Source: Desulfobacteraceae bacterium Eth-SRB1 (GTDB lineage Bacteria; Desulfobacterota; Desulfobacteria; Desulfobacterales; ETH-SRB1). From it: DNA of 64,000 nt. Made by a program: the position numbers and the translations under genes. Numbering within the stretch: the first letter of the stretch is position 1; each line of letters begins with the position of its first letter. This document shows positions 26,505-35,161 of this stretch, in pieces. The stretch covers positions 997,127 to 1,061,126 of the forward strand of contig RPGP01000040.1 in NCBI GenBank assembly GCA_004193555.1, given 5' to 3'. The notes beneath the pieces are model-generated. The model searched no databases and was not told the origin of the DNA. It saw only the letters and a program-made list of their open reading frames with translations.

Positions 26505-27266
26505 ATGCCCAAAACAGCTAAGACGCCTGAAGATCTTAACCATGAAGATAAGGCGCGTTTTGTTCTTGACATGTTTCATCGGATAATAATCCATTATGCT
26601 CTCTGGTTTGCCGAGGTAAAACATCAGATGGGTATGGAGAAGGCTCTTGAAACACTGGAAAATGCATCCCAGAGAAGCTACGGTTATCAGATGAAAAGGC
26701 TTTCCAGGGTTCTTGGATTTGAGATGAAGGATGATCTGCCCGCGCCTTTGCTGGAAATGCCGGAAGAATCGGTTCAGGAGCTTATGGACAGCGTTGCGTT
26801 AAACTGGCTTGCAAATGATGGCGTATGGTTTCAGGCAGTAGAATTTACCAGCGGCATGAACGATGCCAAGCGGTGCAACGATTCCTGCTGGGCGCATTTT
26901 TCTCCATTCGAAGCCTGGTCAATAAAAAAATTTCTTAGTCTTTCTGATAATTCCGGGCTCGAAGGTTTAAAAAGAGCTCTTAATTTTCGTCTCTATTCCC
27001 GTGTTAATATTCAATCCATTATTGATGAAGAGCCTGACAGTTTTGTGTTTCAAATGAATGACTGCCGCGTACAGTCAGCGCGAAAACGGAAAGGGCTTGA
27101 TGATTATCCATGCAAATCCGGAGGAATGGTAGAATATACATATTTTGCAAGAGCCATCGATCCGGCAATCAGCACAGAGTGCATAGGCTGTCCCCCGGAT
27201 GCACATCCTAACGAATGGTACTGTTCCTGGCGGTTTAAAATCAACCGATCAGCAGTTAAAGAGTAG
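26505..27266 (+). CDS. DUF6125-like protein with C-terminal Cys motif
   Basis: 253 residues from the ATG at 26505 (aaaggag site), 13 bases after the cupin gene. It is helical, with no signal or membrane segment. Two Cys-rich spots are seen: KRCNDSCWAH near residue 125 and STECIGCPPDAHPNEWYCSWRF near the end, suggesting a bound metal. It looks like the DUF6125 group, which I connect loosely to the aminothiazoline-carboxylate hydrolase-like fold. Function is unknown. Its fixed place after the XRE-cupin gene suggests a role in the same CoA pathway. Confidence 0.6.
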   Translation: MPKTAKTPEDLNHEDKARFVLDMFHRIIIHYALWFAEVKHQMGMEKALETLENASQRSYGYQMKRLSRVLGFEMKDDLPAPLLEMPEESVQELMDSVALNWLANDGVWFQAVEFTSGMNDAKRCNDSCWAHFSPFEAWSIKKFLSLSDNSGLEGLKRALNFRLYSRVNIQSIIDEEPDSFVFQMNDCRVQSARKRKGLDDYPCKSGGMVEYTYFARAIDPAISTECIGCPPDAHPNEWYCSWRFKINRSAVKE

Positions 27267-27318
27267 TTGCCTTGTCTATATAAAGCGCGACACCAAATTA
27301 AATCGTGATACTGTTCAG

Positions 27319-27690
27319 CTACTTTTTATCCTTCAGCAAGGCATCGAGACCAGCGAACGGCCTGTAGGTAGAGGGTGGGTCTTGCTCGCCGCCGGGCGTC
27401 GTCTCGTCACACCATTCCTGATCCAGATGCCGCGAGTGCTCATTGTCGTGACAATAGATACACAGTAGTTCCCAGTTGCTGCCATCAGGCGGATTGTTAT
27501 TGTGGTTGTGATCCCTGTGATGAACTGTGAGCTCACGAAGTTTCTTGCCTGTGAATTCGCGCCCGCATCGAGCACAGATCCAAGGGTAAATTTTGAGCGC
27601 TTGCTCCCGATAATCCTGCTCCCGCTGCTGCCGATTGCGCCGAGCCTCGGCAACGACCCGGTCCAGCTTGTCTTTGTCTGATTGCGGCAT
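27319..27690 (-). CDS. YajD-like HNH nuclease
   Basis: 123 residues. ICARCGREFTGKKLRELTVHHRDHNHNNNPPDGSNWELLCIYCHDNEHS has two CxxC pairs around a VHHRDHNHNNN core, the HNH layout of the YajD family. Natural targets are unknown. It is encoded convergent to the CoA operon and just left of a family B repeat. It has no visible partner gene. Confidence 0.75.
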   Translation of the reverse strand: MPQSDKDKLDRVVAEARRNRQQREQDYREQALKIYPWICARCGREFTGKKLRELTVHHRDHNHNNNPPDGSNWELLCIYCHDNEHSRHLDQEWCDETTPGGEQDPPSTYRPFAGLDALLKDKK

Positions 27691-27717
27691 AATAAATTCA
27701 ATATTATTAATATGCTT

Positions 27718-27876
27718 AGGGCTCGCTCAAAAATAACTTAATATTTTAAGCGCCGATGCATCCCGCCTTGCTGCGTTGCGAAAGTTCGGAATATGCCTGA
27801 TATTCCTGCGCTTTCGCGCCTTGCCAGCCGGGCGCCTCAACACTTAAAATTGCCAATTTATTTTTGAGCGAACCCT
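27718..27876. repeat. Palindromic element family B, copy 1 (about 159 bp)
   Basis: The ends agggctcgctcaaaaataa and atttttgagcgaaccct are inverted. It is nearly identical to 30829-30986, with only a few differences over the full length. The inner part pairs ttttaagcgccgatgc with gggcgcctcaacacttaaaa. The two copies bracket a three-gene block. Confidence 0.85.
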
Positions 27877-27882
27877 AAGCTG

Positions 27883-28713
27883 TCAGCTGATCTTTTCTTT
27901 TGTTTTTTTAAAATAGTGGTTAATCGCTTCTTGTATCGTTTGGATGACTAATTTGGCGCAGTGCTGTCCTTCGTTGGGCAGGCCGTTCAGTGAACGGACA
28001 ATATCTTCGTGCATCAAACCATATGCTTCATCCAATGTTTTGCCTTCGGCCAGTTCAGCGCCTACGGAGGCGCATGCGGCGCTGTTGGGACACCCATTGG
28101 TGAGATAGCGCGCCTGCTCGATCCGATCATTTTTTAGCTTGAAATATATCTCAATGGTATCACCACATGGTCCTGTAAGCTTGGCAAAGGTGTCGGCATC
28201 CGGAATGGCGCCCCTATTTTCTGGTCTGAGCCACCGTTCAATAACCTCAGTAGCAATGGCCTCGTGCTCACCATGTTCCTTGCGGTGCTGAAAAAAAGCT
28301 TCCACAAACTTTAAAACTTTTGGTGCGTCTTCCTTGGGAGCGTTTAGCTTTTTGGTATCCTTTAGGATATCGGCAACTGTTTTGCCCTCCTTTAAGGCGG
28401 CAATGGTTAGCAGGAGTGCGAGAGGTCTGATCCCCTTTGGTCCATGAATGTAAATGGGATACTTCTCCTCATCAAAAACCGTCTGATAAAACATACTTAA
28501 TTTGTCTTCCGACAATCCGTCGCCCTTAACGGGCAGATGAATATATCGAATCCCCATACTCTGGGCAAGCCGTGGCTCGTCTGGGTTACTAATTTCTTTC
28601 CCGGTTCTCAAATCAACGACCGTCTTAAAGCCTTTTTGGGCCAGCTCTTTGATGCCGGCCTCATCGGGGACACCTCCAACAAATACGTTTTTGTTAAATT
28701 CAATAAAAAACAT
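27883..28713 (-). CDS. Fusion of phosphatase-like domain and NifU-type Fe-S scaffold
   Basis: 276 residues. Residues 1-115 look like the dual-specificity/DUF442 phosphatase fold (NVFVGGVPDEAGIKELAQKGFKTVVDLRTGKE...YIHLPVKGDGL). The active-site loop reads IHGPKGIR instead of HCxxGxR, so the catalytic Cys is Gly and phosphatase activity is unlikely. Residues about 150-270 match the NifU/IscU N-terminal domain, with three Cys ligands in GPCGD, NGCPNSAACAS and GQHCAKL. The fusion suggests Fe-S assembly or storage steered by the N-terminal domain. The linker is helical and charged. Confidence 0.75.
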   Translation of the reverse strand: MFFIEFNKNVFVGGVPDEAGIKELAQKGFKTVVDLRTGKEISNPDEPRLAQSMGIRYIHLPVKGDGLSEDKLSMFYQTVFDEEKYPIYIHGPKGIRPLALLLTIAALKEGKTVADILKDTKKLNAPKEDAPKVLKFVEAFFQHRKEHGEHEAIATEVIERWLRPENRGAIPDADTFAKLTGPCGDTIEIYFKLKNDRIEQARYLTNGCPNSAACASVGAELAEGKTLDEAYGLMHEDIVRSLNGLPNEGQHCAKLVIQTIQEAINHYFKKTKEKIS

Positions 28714-28736
28714 GTGTTAACCTCTGTTTTGATAAC

Positions 28737-28970
28737 TTATTGAGAAGCTATCTGTTTGTGAAACGCCCGGTGCGGACCCGCATGCCGTGGTGTTGTGGGG
28801 ATGGGGAGAGAGAAATTCCCTCTTTCTTTTTCATCTAACACTTCTTCAAAGAAAAGTGTTCTAAGGAGAATAAGGCTCTTTACTCCCATTTCCGGATCAT
28901 CAAGTGCAAAAGACACAATAAGATCTTTGTCATCTTCTTCAAGGTTGATAAATTTAACTTTATGTTTCAT
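28737..28970 (-). CDS. Small hypothetical protein
   Basis: 77 residues starting MKHKVKFINLEEDDKDLIVSFALDDPEMGVKSLILLRTLFFEEVLDEKERG. Acidic N-terminal half, basic Pro/His-rich tail (PTTPRHAGPHRAFHK). An aaagga site precedes the ATG. It lies 23 bp upstream of the NifU fusion gene on the same strand, so it is probably co-transcribed. No family is recognised. Confidence 0.6.
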   Translation of the reverse strand: MKHKVKFINLEEDDKDLIVSFALDDPEMGVKSLILLRTLFFEEVLDEKERGNFSLPIPTTPRHAGPHRAFHKQIASQ

Positions 28971-29047
28971 ATCTGAATTATTCCTTTCGCCTCGTATAAG
29001 CTCAGCGGCAGCTATCGAGCACCAGCGGGATAGGGTTCCTGACCCTG

Positions 29048-30805
29048 TTAATTCTGCGGATTTTCAATCCGTTGGGTTGTTTTTTCGTTCTGGTAGGTTG
29101 TCGGTCCATTGAGCCATTCTGACTTGTCATACCAATCTTCAGGATAACCTACTTCCTGGGCCATTTTCCCAGGCGCGTTGATATAGCCATCGTCATAACG
29201 GGCTACAAGAGTCCAGGCAAATTCCCACCAGTTTCTCACAACTTGGTTAGCATGCGTTTCGCAGTATGTAGTGAGCAGCTTTCGCGCTTTTTTCGGGTCT
29301 TGTTTATAAAGAGCAAGCGCCTGCTCATCCATCTTCTTGATGCCTTCAATTTCAGATAATTCGATTTCATCCTGTTTCTGCTGAATATCTTTGATTATAT
29401 AATTGTATTTCAGGCCCGCCCAATTGGCCACAAAATTGAAAGCCCACCACGCGCTTTTCCGGCTGAATTTTGTTGTGTCACATGTGTAATATGGTGCGGC
29501 GATGTTTGTGACCCCAGCGTAAAAAGGGACATAGCAAGTACTCATCGGTTCATCCGGGCCGAACCAGACAATGCCCCCGATGGGATCCGGCAGCCGGCCG
29601 CGTGCCTGGCAGACATAGCTGAACCCACAGCGAAAGATGGAAATCGGACGTTCCCACCCCCCCTTCAATTTGGCATTCGGATCACCTGTATCACCACCAC
29701 CCGCGTCCTCAGGGCCGGGATAGCGGTAGGGGCAGCCGAAAGGCCCTGCGGTTACTCCTTTTGACTGGTCAAACTCAGTTCCCTGATAGTAATCGCGGTA
29801 AAGACTCATAATGTCACGGACGCTGAGTTTCTTATCCGGTTTAATAGAGAATGGATATTTTTTCGAATAGCCATCTTTGACCCATGGCGATTTTTTCAGC
29901 GAAGGCGCAATCCGTGCTTGCAGACGCCAGACCCGGCGCAGTGAGTAGTAGGGATGGTTGTATTCTCCTAAACTTACGGTTTGCAGCCAGTCCAGCTTGC
30001 CGTTTTTTGGTTTCCACCATCCATGTTTTTCGGCGATGGAATGAAGGTTTTTAGAATAGAGCATATCGGGGTCATCCGGATCAACTTCGCGAATACGCAG
30101 TTCATTTGCGGCCACAAACACCTCGCCGTCAGGTATTTGTTTTGCCACCCAGAGACCGCCTGTGCCTTCAGGGCTGGGCGCCATTTCTATGACCCAGCCT
30201 TCTTCTGTATCCCCGATGGGCAGTGTTTCGCCCGTGCCGTAGTAGCCATAGGTCTCAATAAGATGACCGATCAATTCAACGGCTTCGCGTGCTGTTTTAC
30301 AGCGTTCCGCCGCTACGCGGCTCAGTTCGGCGCTGTAGAAAATAAGTTTGCCAGGTATTGGCTCGAGTTGGATTTTGGTTCCGTCGGTGCACTCGCCGAA
30401 CATAAGCTGATGTTCGTTCATGATAGCATAGGAACCATCGAAGTATGCATAGGTATGTGCTGCTTGAGGAATAAAACCAAGCGGTATGCTTTGCGGCTGA
30501 TCGGGATTGATATAAGTTGGGCCCCTGTGATTGCCAACATAACGACGCAGTGCATATCCGTGATATTCCGGTCTGTCACCCAGCGATGCAGCATCATAGT
30601 ATACAGGCCGGAGTGATCCGGGCTTATGATCTGCGGCCGGTACGTAGACCAGGCGCTGATCGAACAATTCGCTGTCGTCCGAATGCGCGACAATGACCGA
30701 ACCGTCCTCTGATGCTCCCCTGGTAACAAGAATGGTCGTGCAGGCCAGTGCAGGTACAAGATTCATCAGGCTTAGGATGAGTGCTGTAATAATTACTTTT
30801 ATCAT
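29048..30805 (-). CDS. C69-family dipeptidase-like peptidase, exported
   Basis: 585 residues. A signal-like start (MIKVIITALILSLMNLVPALA) ends directly at Cys22 in ACTTILVTRGASEDGS. C69 (PepD-type, Ntn-hydrolase) enzymes use such an N-terminal Cys after cleavage as the nucleophile. Further blocks are AHSDDSELFDQRL and YAIMNEHQLMFGECT (Ntn-fold Asn-Glu region), and GDTEEGWVIEMAP. It probably cleaves dipeptides in the periplasm. A strong aaggaggt site precedes the start. It is the first gene of a block bracketed by two family B repeats. Confidence 0.85.
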   Translation of the reverse strand: MIKVIITALILSLMNLVPALACTTILVTRGASEDGSVIVAHSDDSELFDQRLVYVPAADHKPGSLRPVYYDAASLGDRPEYHGYALRRYVGNHRGPTYINPDQPQSIPLGFIPQAAHTYAYFDGSYAIMNEHQLMFGECTDGTKIQLEPIPGKLIFYSAELSRVAAERCKTAREAVELIGHLIETYGYYGTGETLPIGDTEEGWVIEMAPSPEGTGGLWVAKQIPDGEVFVAANELRIREVDPDDPDMLYSKNLHSIAEKHGWWKPKNGKLDWLQTVSLGEYNHPYYSLRRVWRLQARIAPSLKKSPWVKDGYSKKYPFSIKPDKKLSVRDIMSLYRDYYQGTEFDQSKGVTAGPFGCPYRYPGPEDAGGGDTGDPNAKLKGGWERPISIFRCGFSYVCQARGRLPDPIGGIVWFGPDEPMSTCYVPFYAGVTNIAAPYYTCDTTKFSRKSAWWAFNFVANWAGLKYNYIIKDIQQKQDEIELSEIEGIKKMDEQALALYKQDPKKARKLLTTYCETHANQVVRNWWEFAWTLVARYDDGYINAPGKMAQEVGYPEDWYDKSEWLNGPTTYQNEKTTQRIENPQN

Positions 30806-30828
30806 AATACAATACCTCCTTCATACTA

Positions 30829-30986
30829 AGGGCTCGCTCAAAAATAACTTAACATTTTAAGCGCCGATGCATCCCGCCTTGCTGCGTTGCGAAAGTTCGG
30901 AATATGCCTGATATTCCTGCACTTTCGCGCCTTACCAGCCGGGCGCCTCAACACTTAAAATTGCCAATTTATTTTTGAGCGAACCC
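30829..30986. repeat. Palindromic element family B, copy 2
   Basis: A near-identical direct copy of 27718-27876. It lies directly upstream of the C69 peptidase gene, in a 340-bp gap. The rest of that gap (30987-31146) shows only AT-rich sequence without a recognised feature. Confidence 0.85.
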
Positions 30987-31146
30987 TAAATAGAATGGCA
31001 ATAATCAGTCATTTCATTATCCTGCGAATAGTTTTAATTTTTCCTTGATAAGGAGGATATATCAGTGGCAAGTCAGGATTCACCAAATGCTGTATACAGT
31101 GATTAATACACCCACCGCCAAACTGAATCCTTGAAATCAGTTCACG

Positions 31147-31359
31147 CTACACGGTTTTACTTTTACTGAAAATATAGCAGACTAAAGGAAGTTGAGGCAA
31201 CTTTGTTATAATATCTAATATTTCATCAAAGTTATCATATTCCATCACCGGCAGAACAGGTCCGAATATTTCTTCTGCCATAACATTGTCCTTCAATGTT
31301 ACATTTTTCATAATACTGCTATCATTTTTTTGGTATAACGGTTCCTTATATTTCCACAA
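31147..31359 (-). pseudogene. Aldehyde dehydrogenase fragment
   Basis: About 60 residues with IMKNVTLKDNVMAEEIFGPVLPVMEYDNFDEILDII. These match the region of NAD(P)-aldehyde dehydrogenases around the conserved EEIFGPVLPV motif, after the catalytic Cys. Both the N-terminal 300 residues and the C-terminal end are missing, and the frame stops after SKSKTV. It is a remnant next to a tRNA gene. Confidence 0.7.
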
Positions 31360-31391
31360 AAAAAGGGGTTACCCCAAATGGCTAACCCCTT
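31357..31391 (-). terminator. Rho-independent terminator of tRNA-Leu
   Basis: On the minus strand a 9-bp stem AAGGGGTTA/TAACCCCTT is followed by a run of seven T. It lies 10 bases after the tRNA-Leu 3' end. Confidence 0.85.
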
Positions 31392-31400
31392 GATTTATTC

Positions 31401-31487
31401 TGGTGCCGGAGGTCGGAATTGAACCGACACGAACTTGCGTTCGGAGGATTTTGAGTCCTCTGCGTCTACCAGTTTCACCACTCCGGC
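31401..31487 (-). tRNA. tRNA-Leu (CAA)
   Basis: 87 nt with an encoded CCA end. Acceptor stem GCCGGAG pairs with CTCCGGC. The anticodon stem GAGGA/TCCTC encloses the loop CTCAAAA, anticodon CAA. A long variable arm (CGAACGCAAGTTCG) and the T loop GGTTCAATTCC identify a class II Leu tRNA. Confidence 0.95.
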
Positions 31488-31605
31488 ACATGAGACAGGG
31501 TTCAGGGATCTGGTATCAGGAAGGCTTTGATTCCTGACGGCTGAACCTCGTAAACGGCCACAATGATTTTTAGGCAAATTCGAGGTGGATGTCAATAAAA
31601 ATGCG

Positions 31606-32280
31606 CTAACTTAAAACAGCAAAGATATCTTTTGCCGGAACCGCTCCTTCTCTTAAGATCTTCGGCGCACTGCCTGTAACATCTATAACCGTTGATCCTG
31701 CGCCTCCTTTGAGCCGGCCCGCGTCAAGTATGAGATCAAGTTTGTCAGCGATTAAAGGCTCAAGATCAGAAACCACTGAACATCCCGGGCTGCCTGAAAG
31801 ATTGGCGCTTGTTCCGGTTATCGGGCTGTCTAACATATTTGCAAGAGCAGAAGGAACCGTGTGTTCAGGTATGCGTATGCCGATCTTGCCGGTGCCTGCT
31901 GTCAGGTTAACAGGCAGTGCGGCTTTTGCCTCAAATATAATTGTAACTTTGCCGGGCCAGAAACTGTCCATAATTTGCAATGCACAGGGCGGAACATATT
32001 GAACAAGCTTCTCTACAGCTTTTCTATCCTTTACCAGCACGGACATAGGCTTGTTAACCGGCCGCTGCTTTATTTTGAAAACCCTGCTTACGGCATCGGC
32101 ATTAAAGGCATCTGCGCCCAGCCCGTACAGGCACCTGGTGGGGAACAAAACGATTCCCCCCTTTTTTATTACATCGGCCGCCTCACGGATGATATCAGGC
32201 AGGGGATTAACCGGATCTATTTTTCTTATTTTCTCTGTGATCTCTGTGTGCTCCGTGGTGAAAGTGTTACGGTAAATCAT
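31606..32280 (-). CDS. L-threonylcarbamoyladenylate synthase (TsaC/YrdC/Sua5)
   Basis: 224 residues. It has the YrdC motifs GGIVLFPTRCLYGLGADAF, FKIKQRPVNKPMSVLV (KxR..KP substrate pocket), FWPGKVTIIF and GTSANLSG. It makes threonylcarbamoyl-AMP from Thr, bicarbonate and ATP for t6A at position 37 of ANN-decoding tRNAs. The first 14 codons overlap the end of purDE. The N-terminal TFTTEHTEITEKI comes from a simple repeat (cacagagatcacagag), so the true start may be slightly downstream. A second YrdC-fold gene lies at 51933. Confidence 0.85.
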   Translation of the reverse strand: MIYRNTFTTEHTEITEKIRKIDPVNPLPDIIREAADVIKKGGIVLFPTRCLYGLGADAFNADAVSRVFKIKQRPVNKPMSVLVKDRKAVEKLVQYVPPCALQIMDSFWPGKVTIIFEAKAALPVNLTAGTGKIGIRIPEHTVPSALANMLDSPITGTSANLSGSPGCSVVSDLEPLIADKLDLILDAGRLKGGAGSTVIDVTGSAPKILREGAVPAKDIFAVLS

Positions 32281-34039
32281 TTAGTTTTTCAGCTTTAAGA
32301 TCAACCTGCAGCTCCATTTCTTTTTTAAACATTTCAAGTTTTTTATAAAGATTACTGTCGGAAAGGGAGAGTATCTGTACTGCAAGAATAGCCGCATTTC
32401 TTGCGCCTGGTTTTCCGATGGATACGGTTGCTACAGGTATGCCGGGAGGCATCTGTACCGTGGAAAGAAGTGAATCCAGACCCTTTAAAACAGAGGAATC
32501 AATAGGGACTCCGATAATCGGAAGGGAAGTATTGGCGGCTATTGCTCCTGCAAGATGTGCGGCATGTCCTGCGCCTGCAATAATAACCTTTATTCCCTTT
32601 TTGCGGGCGGAAGATGCAAATTCAGCCGCTTTTTTGGGGCTCCTGTGAGCGGATGCCACAGTCATTTCAAAGGGAATGCCGAATTTTCTCAATACTGCAA
32701 TTGTTTCCTCCATGACCTCCATGTCGGAATCGCTTCCCATTACAATTCCCACCTCAGGAGGCTCCTCAAGCCTTTTTACAGCCTTTTGTCCTATGTCTTT
32801 ACGGTAATAAACATTTTTCCATGATATTTTGGATACAGCAAGATAGGCTCTTGAGATAGCCTTGTTGATTGAGTCGCCAAGAGCGGTGACTCCCAGAATA
32901 CGTCCGCCATTTGCAACAAATTGATCATTTTCTGTTTTGGTGCCTGCATGGAAGACGACAACATCTTTCATACGGCGTGCATCTTTAAGGCCGGAAACAG
33001 GCATACCCTTCTGATATAAGCCTGGATACCCGCCCGATGCCATGACAACGCATACCGACGGCCTGTTGTCTATCTCGAGCCTGCACCTGTCTAATGTGCC
33101 GTCAATTGTGGCCTCCATAACAGGAATAATATCGTTTTTCATACGTATTAAAAGGGGCTGGGTTTCCGGATCTCCAAAACGGGCATTAAACTCGAGGACC
33201 TTAATTTTATCATTATTAATCATTAATCCGGCATATAGAATGCCTCTGTATGGACGGCCTTCTGATTCCATTGCGCGTACAGTCGGTATCATTACCTCTT
33301 TCATAATTTTTTTATGCAGATACCCGTCAACAATGGGCGCTGGAGAATAGGCGCCCATACCTCCTGTGTTAGGCCCTTTGTCATTATCATATATCGGCTT
33401 ATGGTCTTGTGATGAAGGGAAGGGAAGAACGGTTCTGCCGTCTGTAAAAGCAAGAAAGGAAACCTCTTCACCGGTCAGACACTCTTCAATTACCACCCTG
33501 TTCCCGGCATCACCAAAGTCTCGTTTTATCATTATCTGCTTTAACGCTGTTAACGCCTGTTTAACTGTGGAGCATACAATTACACCCTTGCCGGCTGCAA
33601 GTCCGTCAGCTTTAACAACGATGGGGGCGCCTGTTTTGCGAATGTAGCTTTCAGCCTTTTTATAAGCGGTAAATACCCGTCCTGAAGCGGTTGGGATTCC
33701 ATATTTATCCATCAGAGTCTTTGCAAAGTATTTGCTGGATTCTATTTCCGCAGCCTTTTTTGTTGCACCGAAAATTTTCAGGCCTTCTTTTTCAAAAACA
33801 TCTACTATGCCTTCGGCAAGAGGCGCTTCGGGACCGACTACTGTGAGATCGATCAGCTCTTTTTTTGCGAATTGAACAAGTTTATCGATTTCTCCCGCAC
33901 CAACAGGCACACAGGTTGCCTGCCCGGCAATTCCCGCATTTCCTGGGGCGCAAAAAATCTTTTTTACTTTCGGGCTTTGAGCGATTTTCCAGACAAAGGC
34001 ATGTTCTCTGCCGCCACTGCCAATTACTAAGATTTTCAT
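32267..34039 (-). CDS. PurD-PurE fusion (GAR synthetase + AIR carboxylase/mutase)
   Basis: 590 residues. Residues 1-420 are phosphoribosylamine-glycine ligase: ILVIGSGGREHAFVWKI at the start, ATP-grasp segments VVKADGLAAGKGVIV and EFNARFGDPETQP. Residues about 425-585 are PurE: VGIVMGSDSDMEVMEETI, ASAHRSPKKAAEF and GAGHAAHLAGAIAANT, with conserved His in the last two blocks. The domains are joined by a short linker with no stop. Both act in purine synthesis, at steps two and six. PurD normally stands alone or is fused to PurM/PurN, so a PurDE fusion is unusual. The aggtatt site supports the start. Confidence 0.9.
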   Translation of the reverse strand: MKILVIGSGGREHAFVWKIAQSPKVKKIFCAPGNAGIAGQATCVPVGAGEIDKLVQFAKKELIDLTVVGPEAPLAEGIVDVFEKEGLKIFGATKKAAEIESSKYFAKTLMDKYGIPTASGRVFTAYKKAESYIRKTGAPIVVKADGLAAGKGVIVCSTVKQALTALKQIMIKRDFGDAGNRVVIEECLTGEEVSFLAFTDGRTVLPFPSSQDHKPIYDNDKGPNTGGMGAYSPAPIVDGYLHKKIMKEVMIPTVRAMESEGRPYRGILYAGLMINNDKIKVLEFNARFGDPETQPLLIRMKNDIIPVMEATIDGTLDRCRLEIDNRPSVCVVMASGGYPGLYQKGMPVSGLKDARRMKDVVVFHAGTKTENDQFVANGGRILGVTALGDSINKAISRAYLAVSKISWKNVYYRKDIGQKAVKRLEEPPEVGIVMGSDSDMEVMEETIAVLRKFGIPFEMTVASAHRSPKKAAEFASSARKKGIKVIIAGAGHAAHLAGAIAANTSLPIIGVPIDSSVLKGLDSLLSTVQMPPGIPVATVSIGKPGARNAAILAVQILSLSDSNLYKKLEMFKKEMELQVDLKAEKLNDLP

Positions 34040-34059
34040 AATACCTCCGTATTAATTTC

Positions 34060-34195
34060 GTAACCGTTCACGGTTTTTTTTGAATTTTTTCAGAAAATAT
34101 TTTAACTTCACATGCAATATAAACTTGAGTTTTCAGTTTAGCATCAAGGCATTTCGTCTTTATGTTTCAATCAACCGTTAACTGTGAACGGTTAC
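34060..34195. repeat. Palindromic element family E, copy 1
   Basis: It starts gtaaccgttcacggttt and ends aactgtgaacggttac, inverted ends that recur at 41125, 43798, 45168 and 46672. It fills the gap between ddl and purDE. Confidence 0.8.
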
Positions 34196-34210
34196 TTAAT
34201 TTCAAAGGTC

Positions 34211-35149
34211 TTACTTATTGTGCCGTTCGATGCCGAGCTCTATTAATTTGTCAAGGAGCCGGCTGAAACTTATTCCCGCGGTTTTTGCGGCCAGAGGTAA
34301 AAGGCTTGTTGTAGTCATGCCTGGTATGGTGTTTGTTTCAAGAACATATAAACCTTTATCGTTGAGAATCATATCGGTTCTGCTGTATCCTTTGCAGAAA
34401 AGAGCCTGGTGAGCCATTTGCGCATATGTTTTGGCTTTTTCCGCCACAGCATCATCAATACGCGCCGGGCATATTTCGCGGGTTATGCCGGCAGTATATT
34501 TTGCATGAAAGTCAAAAAAATCATGTTTTTTATCAGGAATGATTTCGATAATCGGCAGGGCTTCCGGATTGTTATTACCTATAACGCTGCCTGTCAGTTC
34601 AAGGCCGTCAATATATGTTTCGATAAGGACGGTATCATCATAAATAAAAGCGGCATTCAGAGCCTCTTGCAATGATTCTGTTGATTTGACAATTGACATG
34701 CCGATGCTTGAGCCCCCTGTAACCGGTTTTATTATTAGAGGCAGACCAAGCTGCCTGGCGCATTCTTCCGGCTTGATAATATCGCCCTGTTTGACGGCCA
34801 TATATGGAGGGACAGGGATTCCCGCCTGTTCGTAAAGCTGTTTTGAAATCTTCTTATTTATTGCAAGAGCGCTTCCAAGGACTCCTGAGCACTGGTATGG
34901 GATATCAAGAAGGTCGAGGAGTCCCTGAATGGTCCCGTCTTCACCAAAGGGGCCATGAAGTATTACAAGGGCGGCATCAATTCTGGGAGCATCCGCTATT
35001 AAACGACCAAGATCTGTTTTTGGATCATATCTGATAACCGTGTATTTTTTCTTGTCCAGAGCTTCGCAGACCTGGTCGCCACCATACAGAGAGATCTTCC
35101 GCTCAGATGATATTCCGCCGGAAAGAAGGGCTATGGTTAGTTTTTTCAT
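34211..35149 (-). CDS. ddl: D-alanine--D-alanine ligase
   Basis: 312 residues of an ATP-grasp ligase. Blocks: ALLSGGISSERKISLYGG at the N terminus, HGPFGEDGTIQGLLDLLDIPYQCSGVLGSALAINK, KPVTGGSSIGMSIVK (ATP-binding) and VLETNTIPGMTTTSLLPLAAKTAG near the end (metal ligands Glu/Asn). It joins two D-Ala residues with ATP for peptidoglycan. It lies 12 bp downstream of the SHOCT membrane gene, with purDE downstream, separated by a family E repeat. Length matches the family (about 305-310). Confidence 0.95.
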   Translation of the reverse strand: MKKLTIALLSGGISSERKISLYGGDQVCEALDKKKYTVIRYDPKTDLGRLIADAPRIDAALVILHGPFGEDGTIQGLLDLLDIPYQCSGVLGSALAINKKISKQLYEQAGIPVPPYMAVKQGDIIKPEECARQLGLPLIIKPVTGGSSIGMSIVKSTESLQEALNAAFIYDDTVLIETYIDGLELTGSVIGNNNPEALPIIEIIPDKKHDFFDFHAKYTAGITREICPARIDDAVAEKAKTYAQMAHQALFCKGYSRTDMILNDKGLYVLETNTIPGMTTTSLLPLAAKTAGISFSRLLDKLIELGIERHNK

Positions 35150-35161
35150 GGGATAATGATT

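Noticed and set aside
29981-30616. A 211-codon plus-strand frame
   Set aside because: Entirely antisense to the well-supported C69 peptidase gene, with no site or family resemblance.
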